This document shows positions 36,173-45,397 of a stretch of 64,000 bases of DNA, one piece after another. Location of the stretch: NCBI GenBank assembly GCA_963704455.1, contig OY969905.1:1426001-1490000 (forward strand). The letters are read 5' to 3'. The position numbers and the translations under genes were made by a program. Position 1 is the stretch's first letter. Every line of letters starts with the position of its first letter. The DNA comes from DASTCZ01 sp963704455 (GTDB lineage: Bacteria > Acidobacteriota > Terriglobia > Acidiferrales > UBA7541). Below the pieces are notes generated by a model. That model saw nothing but the letters and a program-made list of their open reading frames with translations. It made no database searches and was not told where the DNA came from.

Positions 36173-36823
36173 CTACTTTGTCGAACTGCGGGAGGCCCGC
36201 CCCCTCTGCATTCCCTGCAGCCAGATTTGTGCCAGCGTGCGGCAAACGGCTCGATCGTTGTACCGCTGGAACTCTTTCGCACCAAACAGGTTCTGCATCA
36301 CGTAGAAATGCCCCACCATGCCCGTAAACGACCGCGCCGCCAGCATTGGATTCACTTTCCGGAAGTCACCCGCGCGCATACCGGCCCGAATGTACTTCGC
36401 CAGAACGTCCCAGCTTCCCGTTACATAAGTCCGGAAGAATCGCCGGTACAGCGTATGACGCTCGAGCGCGCAAAAATATAACAACCGGATCAGCGCGGGA
36501 CGCCGCGCCGCCCGCTCCAGAATCCCTTCCGCAATGCTCGTGAAAAAATCCTCATCACTTGCCGCAGCTTGGCGCTTTGCAATGGTCCCGAGCAACTCCT
36601 GCTTCGAGTTCACCGCGCGGCTAATTTCTTCGATCACCGCCCAGTAAAGGGCGTCTTTGCCGCGAAAATGGCGGAACAGGATCGCCTCATTCATCCCCGC
36701 CTTGTCGGCGATCTCCCGCGTTGTCACGCCCGTAAAACCCTTCTGGGAAAAAAGGCGCCGCGCCACGGCTAGGATCTGTTTCCGCCGGTCCGCTGATGGA
36801 ATCCGCTTTTTCTTGGCTTGCAC
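36173..36823 (-). CDS. TetR-family transcriptional regulator
   Basis: A 216-residue regulator with the TetR helix-turn-helix at about residues 12-58 (RKQILAVARRLFSQKGFTGV, TTREIADKAGMNEAILFRHF) and an all-helical ligand domain. GTG 36823 is the first possible start because an in-frame TAA lies five codons upstream. It precedes the membrane-fusion and RND genes on the same strand (66 bp gap), the usual layout for local control of an efflux operon. A palindrome that overlaps the start region could be its operator. Inducer unknown. Confidence 0.9.
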   Translation of the reverse strand: MQAKKKRIPSADRRKQILAVARRLFSQKGFTGVTTREIADKAGMNEAILFRHFRGKDALYWAVIEEISRAVNSKQELLGTIAKRQAAASDEDFFTSIAEGILERAARRPALIRLLYFCALERHTLYRRFFRTYVTGSWDVLAKYIRAGMRAGDFRKVNPMLAARSFTGMVGHFYVMQNLFGAKEFQRYNDRAVCRTLAQIWLQGMQRGRASRSSTK

Positions 36824-36840
36824 GTAAGTGTTCGCTTACG
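36823..36840. promoter_or_regulatory. Candidate TetR operator
   Basis: Inverted repeat CGTAAG-TGTTCG-CTTACG directly at the start codon of the tetR gene. Arms are perfect over 6 bp with a 6-nt spacer. Autoregulation is inferred from position. Confidence 0.45.
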
Positions 36841-36870
36841 AAAGTAACTTAACTTGAGGCACTCCGGTTG

Positions 36871-37857
36871 TCAATCTCGCTTTGTTTGCAGCAACACGCC
36901 CCGCGCCGCGCCCCGCAGCGCCGTATTCTCATTCAGGATCACCAGCACCGGGATCGCTTCCAGCAACTGCCGCATCCGCCCCTTCTCGAGAAACGACTCC
37001 AGGAATGCCGGCTCTCTCAATTTCGGCAAAATCTTCGGCGCGATGCCTCCGCCGAGATACACGCCCGCTGTCGCCAGAAATTTCAATGCCACGTTTCCGG
37101 CCTCCGCTCCGTAAACTCGCACAAAAATGTCCAGCGCCGCAACGCAGAGATCGTTTCGATTCGCAAGCGCCGCTTCCGAAATCGCCGCGGACTCATCTCC
37201 TTTCTTCAACTCTTCCGCAAACGCCGCCGTCTCGTTCCCGCGCCCGGTGTCGCGCAGAAATTCATAAATGTTCACCAGCCCCGGCCCCGAGAGCACGCGC
37301 TCGCAACTCACGTGTCCGTAACGCTTCGATAGGTATCGGAAGAGTTCTCCTTCCAATTCTCCTTCCGGTGCGTAACTCGAATGCCCGCCTTCCGACGCAA
37401 ACGGCCGCAGCGCGGACCCGTCCCACTTCATCCCCGCTTCGCCGAGCCCAGTCCCCGCCGAAATCACGGCCGCATTCCCGCGCGGGTCCGGCCTGCCTTT
37501 TTGCAGCACCTCGAAATCCGCGGGAGCAAGTGTTGCGATCCCGTACGCATTCGCTTCCAAATCATTCAGCAATTTGATGTTCTGCAGACCGGTTTCCGCC
37601 CGCAACTTTGCCGCATCCACAATCCATGGAAGGTTTGTCGCTACGCATCGCCCGTCGCGGATTGGCCCTGCTAGCCCAATCCCGGCTGAATCAGGTCTTG
37701 CGGAAGTGCCACGAAGAAACTCGGTGACTATCGTTTCGAGGTTGGGATAACTGTGGCTGGCATAAATCTGCTCAACAATCAAATTCAGTTCTTCGCCGTG
37801 CAAATCAAATAACGCCAGCCGCGCGTGTGTCCCGCCGACGTCACCCGCAAGAATCAT
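36871..37857 (-). CDS. glk: Glucokinase
   Basis: A 328-residue enzyme of the Glk family: phosphate-binding start MILAGDVGGTHARLALFDLH, sugar-contact region NIKLLNDLEANAYGIATLAP, AVISAGTGLGEAGMKWDG and the ATP-site text GVYLGGGIAPKILPKLRE. It phosphorylates glucose with ATP in the cytoplasm. It is the last gene in the run rpiB-pgi-gnd-zwf-glk on the same strand (35 bp after zwf), so glucose-6-phosphate made here feeds the next-door dehydrogenase. Length and motifs are normal. Confidence 0.95.
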   Translation of the reverse strand: MILAGDVGGTHARLALFDLHGEELNLIVEQIYASHSYPNLETIVTEFLRGTSARPDSAGIGLAGPIRDGRCVATNLPWIVDAAKLRAETGLQNIKLLNDLEANAYGIATLAPADFEVLQKGRPDPRGNAAVISAGTGLGEAGMKWDGSALRPFASEGGHSSYAPEGELEGELFRYLSKRYGHVSCERVLSGPGLVNIYEFLRDTGRGNETAAFAEELKKGDESAAISEAALANRNDLCVAALDIFVRVYGAEAGNVALKFLATAGVYLGGGIAPKILPKLREPAFLESFLEKGRMRQLLEAIPVLVILNENTALRGAARGVLLQTKRD

Positions 37858-37892
37858 TATCCGCAGCCTTCCATTCGCGCGGGTTCACGCGA

Positions 37893-39422
37893 CTAACTTT
37901 CACACCACACGCGCCCGTGTCCGTCGCGCGTGATCAACTCCGCCGCCGCGGGCGGCCCCCACGTTCCGGCGGCGTAATTGGGGAAATCCGCCGGTGCGTG
38001 CGCCGCCCATGCGTCGAGAATCGGCTGCACCACGCTCCACGCCAGCTCCACTGCATCTGCGCGTTGAAAAAGTGTCGCGTCGCCGATCATCGCGTCATAT
38101 AGCAACCGTTCGTACCCCGTGCTCGGTTTCGCGCTGAAATAATCTTCGTATCGAAAATCCATTTGCACCGGACTGAGTTTCACGATCGGCCCCGGCGTCT
38201 TCGCGCTCAGCCGGATTGAAATCCCTTCTTTCGGCTGGATGCGAATGATCAGTTGGTTCGGGGGCAAGCGCCCGCCATCCGTCTGGTGAAACAGCATCAG
38301 CGGCGCGCGGCGAAACTGGATCACCACCTCGGTAATCCGCTCCTGCAATCGCTTTCCGGTGCGGATGTAGAAAGGCACGTCGGCCCAGCGCCAGTTTTCA
38401 ATCAGGATTTTCATCGCGATAAATGTTTCCGTCGCCGAGGTCGGCGCGACTCGCGGCTCCGCGCGGTACGCCGCTGCTTTCGAGCCCTCCGCCATCCCGT
38501 CGCCGTATTGCCCGCGCACCACACGTTCCGCCACATCTTTGTCGCTCATCGGCGCAAGCGCGTGCAAAACTTTCGTCTGCTCGTCGCGCACGATGTCCGC
38601 GTCAAAGGAGCTCGGGGGCTCCATCCCGATAAGCGTGATGATCTGGAAGATGTGGTTCGGCACCATGTCTCGCAGCGCGCCGGCTTTATCGTAATAATCT
38701 CCGCGCAGCTCGACGCCCACCGTCTCCGCCACTGTAATCTGCACGTGGTCAATGTAGCGCCGGTTCCAGATCGGCTCGAAAATCCCGTTGCCGAACCGGA
38801 ACGCCAGAATGTTTTGGACCGTCTCTTTCCCAAGGTAGTGGTCAATCCTGTAAATCTGCTTTTCTTTCAACGACTTTAGCAATTCCGCATTCAGCGCCTT
38901 CGCCGACGCCAGATCGCGCCCGAACGGTTTCTCCACCACTACGCGGCGCCACTTCCCATCCTTTTCCTCCGTCAATCCAATGTCACGAAGTTGATCCACG
39001 ATTTCCCCGAAGAAATCGGGGCCCGTGGCTAGGTAAAAAAGATAGTTGCCGCCCGTTCCTCGCTCTTTGTCCACCTGCTCCAGCAAACTCTTCAGCGGGC
39101 CAAACGTCGCCTTATCGTCGAAATTCCCGCCGTGAAAATAAAGCCGCGCCACAAGACGGCTCCGCACCGCCTCATCAATTCTTCCGCCCAGAAATTCCTG
39201 CATCGCATCCGAACAATACTTCCGGAAGTCTTCGTGTGCCCAAGATCGCCGCCCAAATCCCACAACACCGAACTTTTCGGGCAGCAAGTTTTCCGTCTCA
39301 AGGTTGTAGAGCGCCGGCATCAGCTTGCGCTTCGCCAGGTCGCCACCCGCACCGAACACAACCATCACGCACGGGCAACTCTCCCCTCCCGGCCCCGACT
39401 TCGGGTTTATCTTTGATTCCAT
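37893..39422 (-). CDS. zwf: Glucose-6-phosphate 1-dehydrogenase
   Basis: A 509-residue protein with the NADP-binding start VVFGAGGDLAKRKLMPALYN, the catalytic RIDHYLGKE motif (about residues 195-205) and a C-terminal half typical of the family (FIAMKILIENWRWADVPFYI, RTGKRLQERITEVVIQF). It oxidises glucose-6-phosphate to 6-phosphogluconolactone and reduces NADP. It lies 39 bp after gnd. No 6-phosphogluconolactonase gene (pgl) is seen in this cluster. Confidence 0.97.
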   Translation of the reverse strand: MESKINPKSGPGGESCPCVMVVFGAGGDLAKRKLMPALYNLETENLLPEKFGVVGFGRRSWAHEDFRKYCSDAMQEFLGGRIDEAVRSRLVARLYFHGGNFDDKATFGPLKSLLEQVDKERGTGGNYLFYLATGPDFFGEIVDQLRDIGLTEEKDGKWRRVVVEKPFGRDLASAKALNAELLKSLKEKQIYRIDHYLGKETVQNILAFRFGNGIFEPIWNRRYIDHVQITVAETVGVELRGDYYDKAGALRDMVPNHIFQIITLIGMEPPSSFDADIVRDEQTKVLHALAPMSDKDVAERVVRGQYGDGMAEGSKAAAYRAEPRVAPTSATETFIAMKILIENWRWADVPFYIRTGKRLQERITEVVIQFRRAPLMLFHQTDGGRLPPNQLIIRIQPKEGISIRLSAKTPGPIVKLSPVQMDFRYEDYFSAKPSTGYERLLYDAMIGDATLFQRADAVELAWSVVQPILDAWAAHAPADFPNYAAGTWGPPAAAELITRDGHGRVWCES

Positions 39423-39461
39423 ATCCCTCGCCGCCTTCTCCGATTATTAAAAGCCGCGCGC

Positions 39462-40457
39462 CTATTTCCCTGCCACGGCCTCTACGTGCCCGCCGAATTT
39501 ATTCCGCATCGCACTCAGAATTTTTTCCGCGAATGTATGTTCCTGACGCGATCGGAATCGCGTGTACAGCGCCGCCGAAATCACCTCGCAGGGCACCGCC
39601 TCCGCCATCGCCGCCTCAACCGTCCAGCGCCCTTCGCCCGAATCCGCCACGTCGCCAGTGAAATTCGATAGTGTCGGATTTTCCACCAGCGCCATCGCCG
39701 TCAAGTCCAGCAACCACGAGCTGACCACGCTCCCGCGCCGCCACACCTCGGCGATATCTTCCAATTTCAAGTTGTAGCGGATCTCTTCCGGCAGCGCACT
39801 CGTCCCGGCGTTCCGCAGAATGTCAAACCCCTCCGCATACGCCTGCATCAACCCGTATTCAATCCCGTTGTGAATCATTTTCACAAAATGCCCCGACCCT
39901 GACGGCCCACAATAAATGTATCCATCCTCCGATGTGCCCGTCGAATTCCCCGCAATTTTCTCGCGTCCCGGAGTCCGCGGAATCGTCCCGCGCCCTGGCG
40001 CCAGCGTCTGAAAAATCGCGTCGAGCCCTTCCACCACCTTCTGCGGCCCGCCAATCATCATGCAGTACCCGCGCTCCAATCCCCACACGCCGCCGCTCGT
40101 TCCCACGTCCACGTACGCGATGCCTTTCGGCACAAGCAACGCGGCGCGCCTCACGTCATCCTTAAAAAAAGAGTTTCCGCCGTCAATGATGGTGTCTCCG
40201 CGCTGCATCCGCTCCCCCAGCGCGCGCACGGTCTGTTCCGTCGCATCACCAGCGGGCACCATGATCCATGCCACGCGCGGCGGCGCGAGCTTCGCCACAA
40301 AATCGTCCAGCGAATTGGACGCCGTCGCGCCCTCGCCCGCCATCTGCTGCACGTTCGCCGCGCTCAGATCGCCCACCACGCACTTGTGCCCGCCGCGCAT
40401 CAACCGCCGCGCCATGTTCGCGCCCATGCGCCCCAGCCCCACCATTCCGATTTGCAT
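39462..40457 (-). CDS. gnd: 6-phosphogluconate dehydrogenase, decarboxylating (short YqeC/GntZ type)
   Basis: ATG 40457 (MQIGMVGLGRMGANMARRLM) is preferred over the GTG three codons upstream because a GGGG purine box sits 8 nt before it. The 331-residue length marks the short homotetrameric class, not the 470-residue class. Motifs: NAD(P)-binding GLGRMG, VDVGTSGGVWGLERGYCMMI, and the catalytic GPSGSGHFVKMIHNGIEYG with Lys and Asn. It converts 6-phosphogluconate to ribulose-5-phosphate plus CO2. The ribulose-5-phosphate is the substrate of RpiB, encoded in the same cluster. Confidence 0.95.
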   Translation of the reverse strand: MQIGMVGLGRMGANMARRLMRGGHKCVVGDLSAANVQQMAGEGATASNSLDDFVAKLAPPRVAWIMVPAGDATEQTVRALGERMQRGDTIIDGGNSFFKDDVRRAALLVPKGIAYVDVGTSGGVWGLERGYCMMIGGPQKVVEGLDAIFQTLAPGRGTIPRTPGREKIAGNSTGTSEDGYIYCGPSGSGHFVKMIHNGIEYGLMQAYAEGFDILRNAGTSALPEEIRYNLKLEDIAEVWRRGSVVSSWLLDLTAMALVENPTLSNFTGDVADSGEGRWTVEAAMAEAVPCEVISAALYTRFRSRQEHTFAEKILSAMRNKFGGHVEAVAGK

Positions 40458-40510
40458 CAGCCTCACCCCTTCTTCAACACAACTTCAATTGCGCGGGTGC
40501 AACTCGAAAT

Positions 40511-42271
40511 CTATTCGACCGCCGCGCGCACAGCCACTCCTAGCGCTACCAATCCCGCACTCACGTCCGCACCCAGATGCACGCGCAGCGCCCGCCGCCC
40601 GCGCTCGGCCAGTACGGCAAAATCCCCGCGCGCCTGCGCCGCCTTCACCACGCCGAACGTAAATTTTTGTCCCGGAATCGCCACATCCTTCGCGTCATCG
40701 CATGTCACTTGCAAAAACACCCCCGTGTTCGGCCCGCCCTTATATGCCTGTCCCGTCGAGTGCTGAAACCGCGGCCCGAATCCCAGGCACGTCGCCACAC
40801 CCTTTGCATCGCGCACCGCGTGGCGCATTCCCTGCAGCGTCGCCTCGTGCACATCGTTCATCTCAATGTATGCAAGAAGTGCAAAGTAGTCGCCATTGCC
40901 CATCCGCGAAAAATGTGCCCGCAAATAATTCGCCAGCGAAGCCGATCCTCCTGCGGCGCGCGCCAATTCGCTAGAATTTCGCCCGTCGGCAAAAAGCTTG
41001 ATGCCCGCCTCCGCAGCGCTCCCTTGATAGAAAGGTTTCTCCGCAGGCAACGAGCCCGTCTTTTCATATTCCGACGTCAGCTTACGCGTCTCGATTTTGC
41101 TCGCCTCCACATCCGGCTGATTGAACGCGTCAATCCCAATCATCGCTCCCGCCACCGCCGTCGCAATCTCCCACCGAAAAAATTCCTGCCCGAGCGCGTA
41201 AATATCCTCCACTTCAATCAGAATAACCGGCTGCCCCGATTCCTCGAGCGCCGTCACACTGGCATCCTGCTCGAAGTCCGGCTCCGAATTTAGCCGGATG
41301 TACACAAACACGCGGTCGTTGCCATAGTCCTTTGCCGGTCCTAACAATTCCCGGTCCACCGGAATCAATCCCTTGCCCTGTTTCCCCGTGGATTCCGCGA
41401 GCAACTGTTCCAGCCAAGCGCCCAAATCATGAATCCCGGGCGAGGCAATCAGCGTCACCTTGTCGCGCCCGTGCGCCGCAAGCGTTCCCAGTATCACGCC
41501 CAGCTTCACTCCCGGGTTTTGCTCCGCCGGAATATCCGCGCCGCACCCGCGCACCATCTCAGCTGTGTGCCGTAAAAAACGCACCACGTCAATCCCCTGC
41601 ACCGCAGCCGGAGCCATCCCGAAATGTGACAGCGCCGAATACCGCCCGCCAATGCTCGGCACTCCATGCAAAATCCGCCGGAACCCCTCTTCTTTCGCCA
41701 CTTTCTCCAATTGCGATCCGGGATCCGTTATCGCGATGAATCGCTTCGCGGCTTCCTTTGCGCCCACCACCTGCTTCACGCGCTCGTAATAATATTGGTG
41801 GAAAATGTTCGGTTCGAGCGTCGTCCCCGATTTGCTCGACACGATAAACAGCGTCCGCGCCAAATCAACTTTCCTCTCCGTCGCAAGCACCTGTGCGGGA
41901 TCGGTCGAATCAAGCACGAACATCTCGGGAAACCCGTCAACCTGCCCAAAAGTCAGCTTCATCACTTCGGGGCACAAACTGGACCCGCCCATCCCCAGCA
42001 GCAGTGCATGAGAGAATTTCGCCGCGCGGACATCAGCTGACAAGCTCCGAAATAAATCCGCCTGCGCAAGCTGCTCATCCACAATCCCAAGCCAGCCAAG
42101 CCACTGACCCTCATCTGTCCCCGTCCACAATTTCGCATCCTTCTCCCATAGCCGCTGCACATTGCCCTTCGCCGTCCAATCGGCCAGCGACGCAGAAACG
42201 GCCGCCGACAAATCGCCCGGGAGATCGGCCGTCAGGCCCGGCCCCCGTGGTGTCCGGTGTGTGGCGTTCAT
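40511..42271 (-). CDS. pgi: Glucose-6-phosphate isomerase (Tal-Pgi C-terminal type, stand-alone)
   Basis: A 586-residue protein matching the isomerase half of the bifunctional transaldolase/phosphoglucose isomerase family: HALLLGMGGSSLCPEVMKLT, LFIVSSKSGTTLEPNIFHQY, PSIGGRYSALSHFGMAPAAV and TGQAYKGGPNTGVFLQVTCD. The transaldolase half is absent here, and no separate tal gene is in the cluster. It interconverts glucose-6-phosphate and fructose-6-phosphate. Its ATG overlaps the rpiB stop (ATGA), so the two are coupled. The C-terminal 40 residues are rich in Arg/Ala/Val. Confidence 0.9.
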   Translation of the reverse strand: MNATHRTPRGPGLTADLPGDLSAAVSASLADWTAKGNVQRLWEKDAKLWTGTDEGQWLGWLGIVDEQLAQADLFRSLSADVRAAKFSHALLLGMGGSSLCPEVMKLTFGQVDGFPEMFVLDSTDPAQVLATERKVDLARTLFIVSSKSGTTLEPNIFHQYYYERVKQVVGAKEAAKRFIAITDPGSQLEKVAKEEGFRRILHGVPSIGGRYSALSHFGMAPAAVQGIDVVRFLRHTAEMVRGCGADIPAEQNPGVKLGVILGTLAAHGRDKVTLIASPGIHDLGAWLEQLLAESTGKQGKGLIPVDRELLGPAKDYGNDRVFVYIRLNSEPDFEQDASVTALEESGQPVILIEVEDIYALGQEFFRWEIATAVAGAMIGIDAFNQPDVEASKIETRKLTSEYEKTGSLPAEKPFYQGSAAEAGIKLFADGRNSSELARAAGGSASLANYLRAHFSRMGNGDYFALLAYIEMNDVHEATLQGMRHAVRDAKGVATCLGFGPRFQHSTGQAYKGGPNTGVFLQVTCDDAKDVAIPGQKFTFGVVKAAQARGDFAVLAERGRRALRVHLGADVSAGLVALGVAVRAAVE

Positions 42272-42750
42272 TCTCCAGTCCCTTTCGCCATAGCGCCCGC
42301 TTTCATATATTTCTCCTCCAGCGCCTTGATTTTTCCAAGCTGTCGTACATGCCGCACCTCGCCGCTGAATTTTGCCGCCAGAAAATTCTCGATCAATTCA
42401 AATGCCAGCTCTTCTCCAATCACGCGCGATCCCAGCACGAGCACATTCATGCTGTCATGCTCCACTCCCTGATGCGCCGAGTAAGTATCGTGGCACACGC
42501 AGGCCCGTATTCCCGGCATTTTGTTCGCTGCCACCGTTGCACCCACGCCGCTTCCGCAAATCATGATCCCCCGGTCAGCGCGCCCATCCAGCAGAGCCCG
42601 CCCAACGGCTTCCGCGTAATCCGGATAATCGACCGGAGTTTCATCGTAAGTACCGAGGTCTTCCACTTCGTGCCCCAACTTGATCAAACGGGGGACAATC
42701 CGGGCCTTCAGCTCGTACCCAGCGTGGTCGGCTGCGATTGCAATCTTCAT
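42268..42750 (-). CDS. rpiB: Ribose-5-phosphate isomerase B
   Basis: A 160-residue RpiB/LacAB family protein: MKIAIAADHAGYELKARIVP, the DYPDYAEAVGRALLDGRADR stretch, catalytic GIMICGSGVGATVAANKMPG with the active Cys, and HDTYSAHQGVEHDSMNVLVL. It interconverts ribulose-5-phosphate and ribose-5-phosphate. It opens the sugar-phosphate run on the minus strand and overlaps pgi by 4 nt. The upstream P-type ATPase ends 49 bp before it. Confidence 0.95.
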   Translation of the reverse strand: MKIAIAADHAGYELKARIVPRLIKLGHEVEDLGTYDETPVDYPDYAEAVGRALLDGRADRGIMICGSGVGATVAANKMPGIRACVCHDTYSAHQGVEHDSMNVLVLGSRVIGEELAFELIENFLAAKFSGEVRHVRQLGKIKALEEKYMKAGAMAKGTGE

Positions 42751-42799
42751 TTACCCTTAAACCTTTCCTATGAATGGGATGCTCGACAAAGCTGTTTCG

Positions 42800-45340
42800 C
42801 TACGCCTTTAATTGCTCCGCCACCAAAATCCGCTTTCCAATTTCGACCAATCCAAGATATGTCACTGTGGCGCCCGCCAGGAAGAGATAAAAGATCGCCG
42901 GAAGCGGCGTGAAACCGAGCGGCCCGGCCAGCGGAGTGAATGGCAGCACGACGGCGACCGCCACAATCGCGAGCGTCGCGATCGTCAGTGGCGACGATGG
43001 CCGGCTCCGGAATGGATTCCGCATCGTACGAATCACAAACAGCACCAGCGTTTGCGTCGCCAGCGACTCCACAAACCACCCCGTGTGAAACTCCGGCTCG
43101 CCCGCGTGCAACAGGCGCAGCATCACGTAAAACGTCAGAAAATCAAATATCGAACTGATCGGCCCGAGAAAAAGCATGAAGTTGCGGATCAGCTTCATGT
43201 CCCATCGCTGCGGCTTAGTGATGTATTCCTCGTCCACATTGTCCGTGGGAATTGTTACCTGCGAGAGATCGTAGAGAAAATTATTCAACAAAATTTGAGT
43301 CGGCAGCATCGGTAGAAACGGCAGGAACACCGACGCCGCCGCCATGCTCAGCATGTTTCCGAAATTCGAGCTGGTGTCCATCAACAAATACTTCATCGCG
43401 TTGCCCGACGCTTTGCGCCCTTCCAGGATTCCGCGATGCAGCACGCCCAGCCCCGGCTCGACCAGAATAATGTCCGCCGCGTCGCGCGCCACGTCCACCG
43501 CCGTGGGCACCGAGATTCCCACGTCCGCCGAATGCAGCGACGGAGCATCGTTGATTCCGTCGCCCATGTAGCCCACCACCCGCCCTCGCCCGCGCAGTTC
43601 GAGTATGATCCGGTGCTTCTGCGCCGGCGATACGCGCGCAAATACTGTCGTGCGCTCGACGAGCGCGCCCATTGCAGCGTTGTCCGTTTTCTGCAGCTCT
43701 TCGCCGAGCACCACGCGGCTCGAGTCCAACCCAACCTGCTCGCAGACGTGCCGCGCCACCAGCTCGTTGTCCCCCGTCAGGATTTTCACTTCCACGCCGT
43801 CGCTCTTCAGCTCCGCAAGCGCCGTGATCGTGTCTGGCAGAATGGGATCCGAGAACGCCAGAAATCCCGCGAGCACCAATTCCTTCTCATCTTCCTTGGT
43901 GTATTTCGCCTGCTCCGGCACTTTCGCAAACGCCACCGCCAGCACTCGAAATCCCTTCCTGCTCAGCGCTTCATAGGTTCCGCGCGCGGTCTGTGTGGCG
44001 GCAGCGTCCATTATTGCCGGCAAAGGCCCGCACTGATGTTGCCCGCACAAGGGCAGCAGCCCTTCCGGCGCGCCCTTCGCGACGAGCAATCTCTCTACGC
44101 CGCCCTCGGTCTTCTTCTCGACAACCACGCTCACGCGCCGCCGCTCAAAATCAAACGGAATTTCGTCGCGTTTCTCGTATCCGTCGGCCGCAGGGCACGC
44201 GCGTTCCAAAATCGCAGTATCCAGCGGACTGCGAATCCCCGTCTCATACTTGCTGTTGATATAGCCAAGCGTTGGCGCCCATTCCGAATTCGTGCCCGCC
44301 GGATCCACACTACTTTCAAGCGTCATCCGCCCCGCCGTCAGCGTGCCCGTCTTGTCCGAGCAGAAAATATCAATGCTTCCGAAATTCTGAATCGCGGCAA
44401 GGTGTTTGACGATCACCTTCTCGCGCGCCATCCGTATCGCTCCGCTCGCCAGGATCACGGTGGTAATCATCGGAAGAAACTCCGGGGTCAACCCGACCGC
44501 CAGCGCCACAGCAAAAAGAAGCGACTGAAACGCATTGTGCTTCAGCGCCAGTGACATCACCAGGATGAACAAAACCATGAAAAAAATTACGCGTAGAAGC
44601 AGACTGCTGAACCGCCGCAGGCCCTTCTCAAATTCCGTCTCGCCCGGGGCTTCCGCCAGGCGCGCTGCGATGTCACCGAACGAAGTATTTCGTCCCGTGG
44701 CGAAAATGCGGATTTGCCCGGTGCCGCTCACAACAGACGTGCCCAGGAAAACCATATTCGCCGCCGACGGATTCTTGTGCAGCGCGGGATCGTCCGCCCC
44801 CGGTTCCTTTTCCGTCGGGAGCGATTCACCGGTCAGCGCGGCCTGCTGCACGAAAAGGTCGCGCGCCGCGAGCACCGCCCCGTCCGCCGGAATCAGATCT
44901 CCCGCACTTAGCCGCACTAAGTCCCCGGGCACAACCTTGATGCGCGGCAATTCTCTCCATTCGCCGTCGCGAAGTACCGTCGCCGTCGGCGCAACCTGTT
45001 CGCGCAATCTCTTGATCGCTTGCTCGGAACGGTATGTCTGAAAGAAGTTGACCGCGATTCCTAGCACCACGATCACGATGATGATCCCGGCATCCACTTT
45101 GTCGCCGAGGAAAATCGAAACGACGCTGGCCACGAGAAGGATGATGATCAGCGGATTTGCAATCAGAAGAAGAATCTGGCGTAAGCCGGAGTGGCGTCGG
45201 TGAGGAGTTGGATCATTCGGCCCGTATTGCGCCAGCCGTGCACGTGCCTCAGTAGCGGAAAGTCCCGTCAGGTTTGCAGGCGAAGGCGCGCCGGGCGTCG
45301 CTGCCGGATTGCTGGAGGGATTTTTGGTTGCGTCGGCCAT
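42800..45340 (-). CDS. mgtA: Magnesium-translocating P-type ATPase (MgtA/MgtB type)
   Basis: An 846-residue P3B-type ATPase. Key parts: N-terminal cytoplasmic start (ARARLAQYGPNDPTPHRRHS), actuator TGES at QQAALTGESLPTEKE, phosphorylation site CSDKTGTLTAGRMTLESS, hinge MGDGINDAPSLHSADVGIS and the MgtA-typical loop NNFLYDLSQVTIPTDNVDEE. About ten membrane helices. Family members bring Mg2+ in across the inner membrane using ATP. A regulatory 5' leader (MgtA-type) is not obvious in the 57 bp upstream. Its place before the isomerase and dehydrogenase genes is unusual and may reflect the Mg2+ need of sugar-phosphate enzymes. Confidence 0.92.
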   Translation of the reverse strand: MADATKNPSSNPAATPGAPSPANLTGLSATEARARLAQYGPNDPTPHRRHSGLRQILLLIANPLIIILLVASVVSIFLGDKVDAGIIIVIVVLGIAVNFFQTYRSEQAIKRLREQVAPTATVLRDGEWRELPRIKVVPGDLVRLSAGDLIPADGAVLAARDLFVQQAALTGESLPTEKEPGADDPALHKNPSAANMVFLGTSVVSGTGQIRIFATGRNTSFGDIAARLAEAPGETEFEKGLRRFSSLLLRVIFFMVLFILVMSLALKHNAFQSLLFAVALAVGLTPEFLPMITTVILASGAIRMAREKVIVKHLAAIQNFGSIDIFCSDKTGTLTAGRMTLESSVDPAGTNSEWAPTLGYINSKYETGIRSPLDTAILERACPAADGYEKRDEIPFDFERRRVSVVVEKKTEGGVERLLVAKGAPEGLLPLCGQHQCGPLPAIMDAAATQTARGTYEALSRKGFRVLAVAFAKVPEQAKYTKEDEKELVLAGFLAFSDPILPDTITALAELKSDGVEVKILTGDNELVARHVCEQVGLDSSRVVLGEELQKTDNAAMGALVERTTVFARVSPAQKHRIILELRGRGRVVGYMGDGINDAPSLHSADVGISVPTAVDVARDAADIILVEPGLGVLHRGILEGRKASGNAMKYLLMDTSSNFGNMLSMAAASVFLPFLPMLPTQILLNNFLYDLSQVTIPTDNVDEEYITKPQRWDMKLIRNFMLFLGPISSIFDFLTFYVMLRLLHAGEPEFHTGWFVESLATQTLVLFVIRTMRNPFRSRPSSPLTIATLAIVAVAVVLPFTPLAGPLGFTPLPAIFYLFLAGATVTYLGLVEIGKRILVAEQLKA

Positions 45341-45397
45341 TAAATTAATTCACGCGTTTGCTGCATTTCATGCGAAGGCAATTTCTGCGAATTGAGC

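Noticed and set aside
42744..45397. Possible mgtA-type Mg2+ riboswitch or leader
   Set aside because: Only 57 bp separate the ATPase from the gene before it, and no structured leader is visible.
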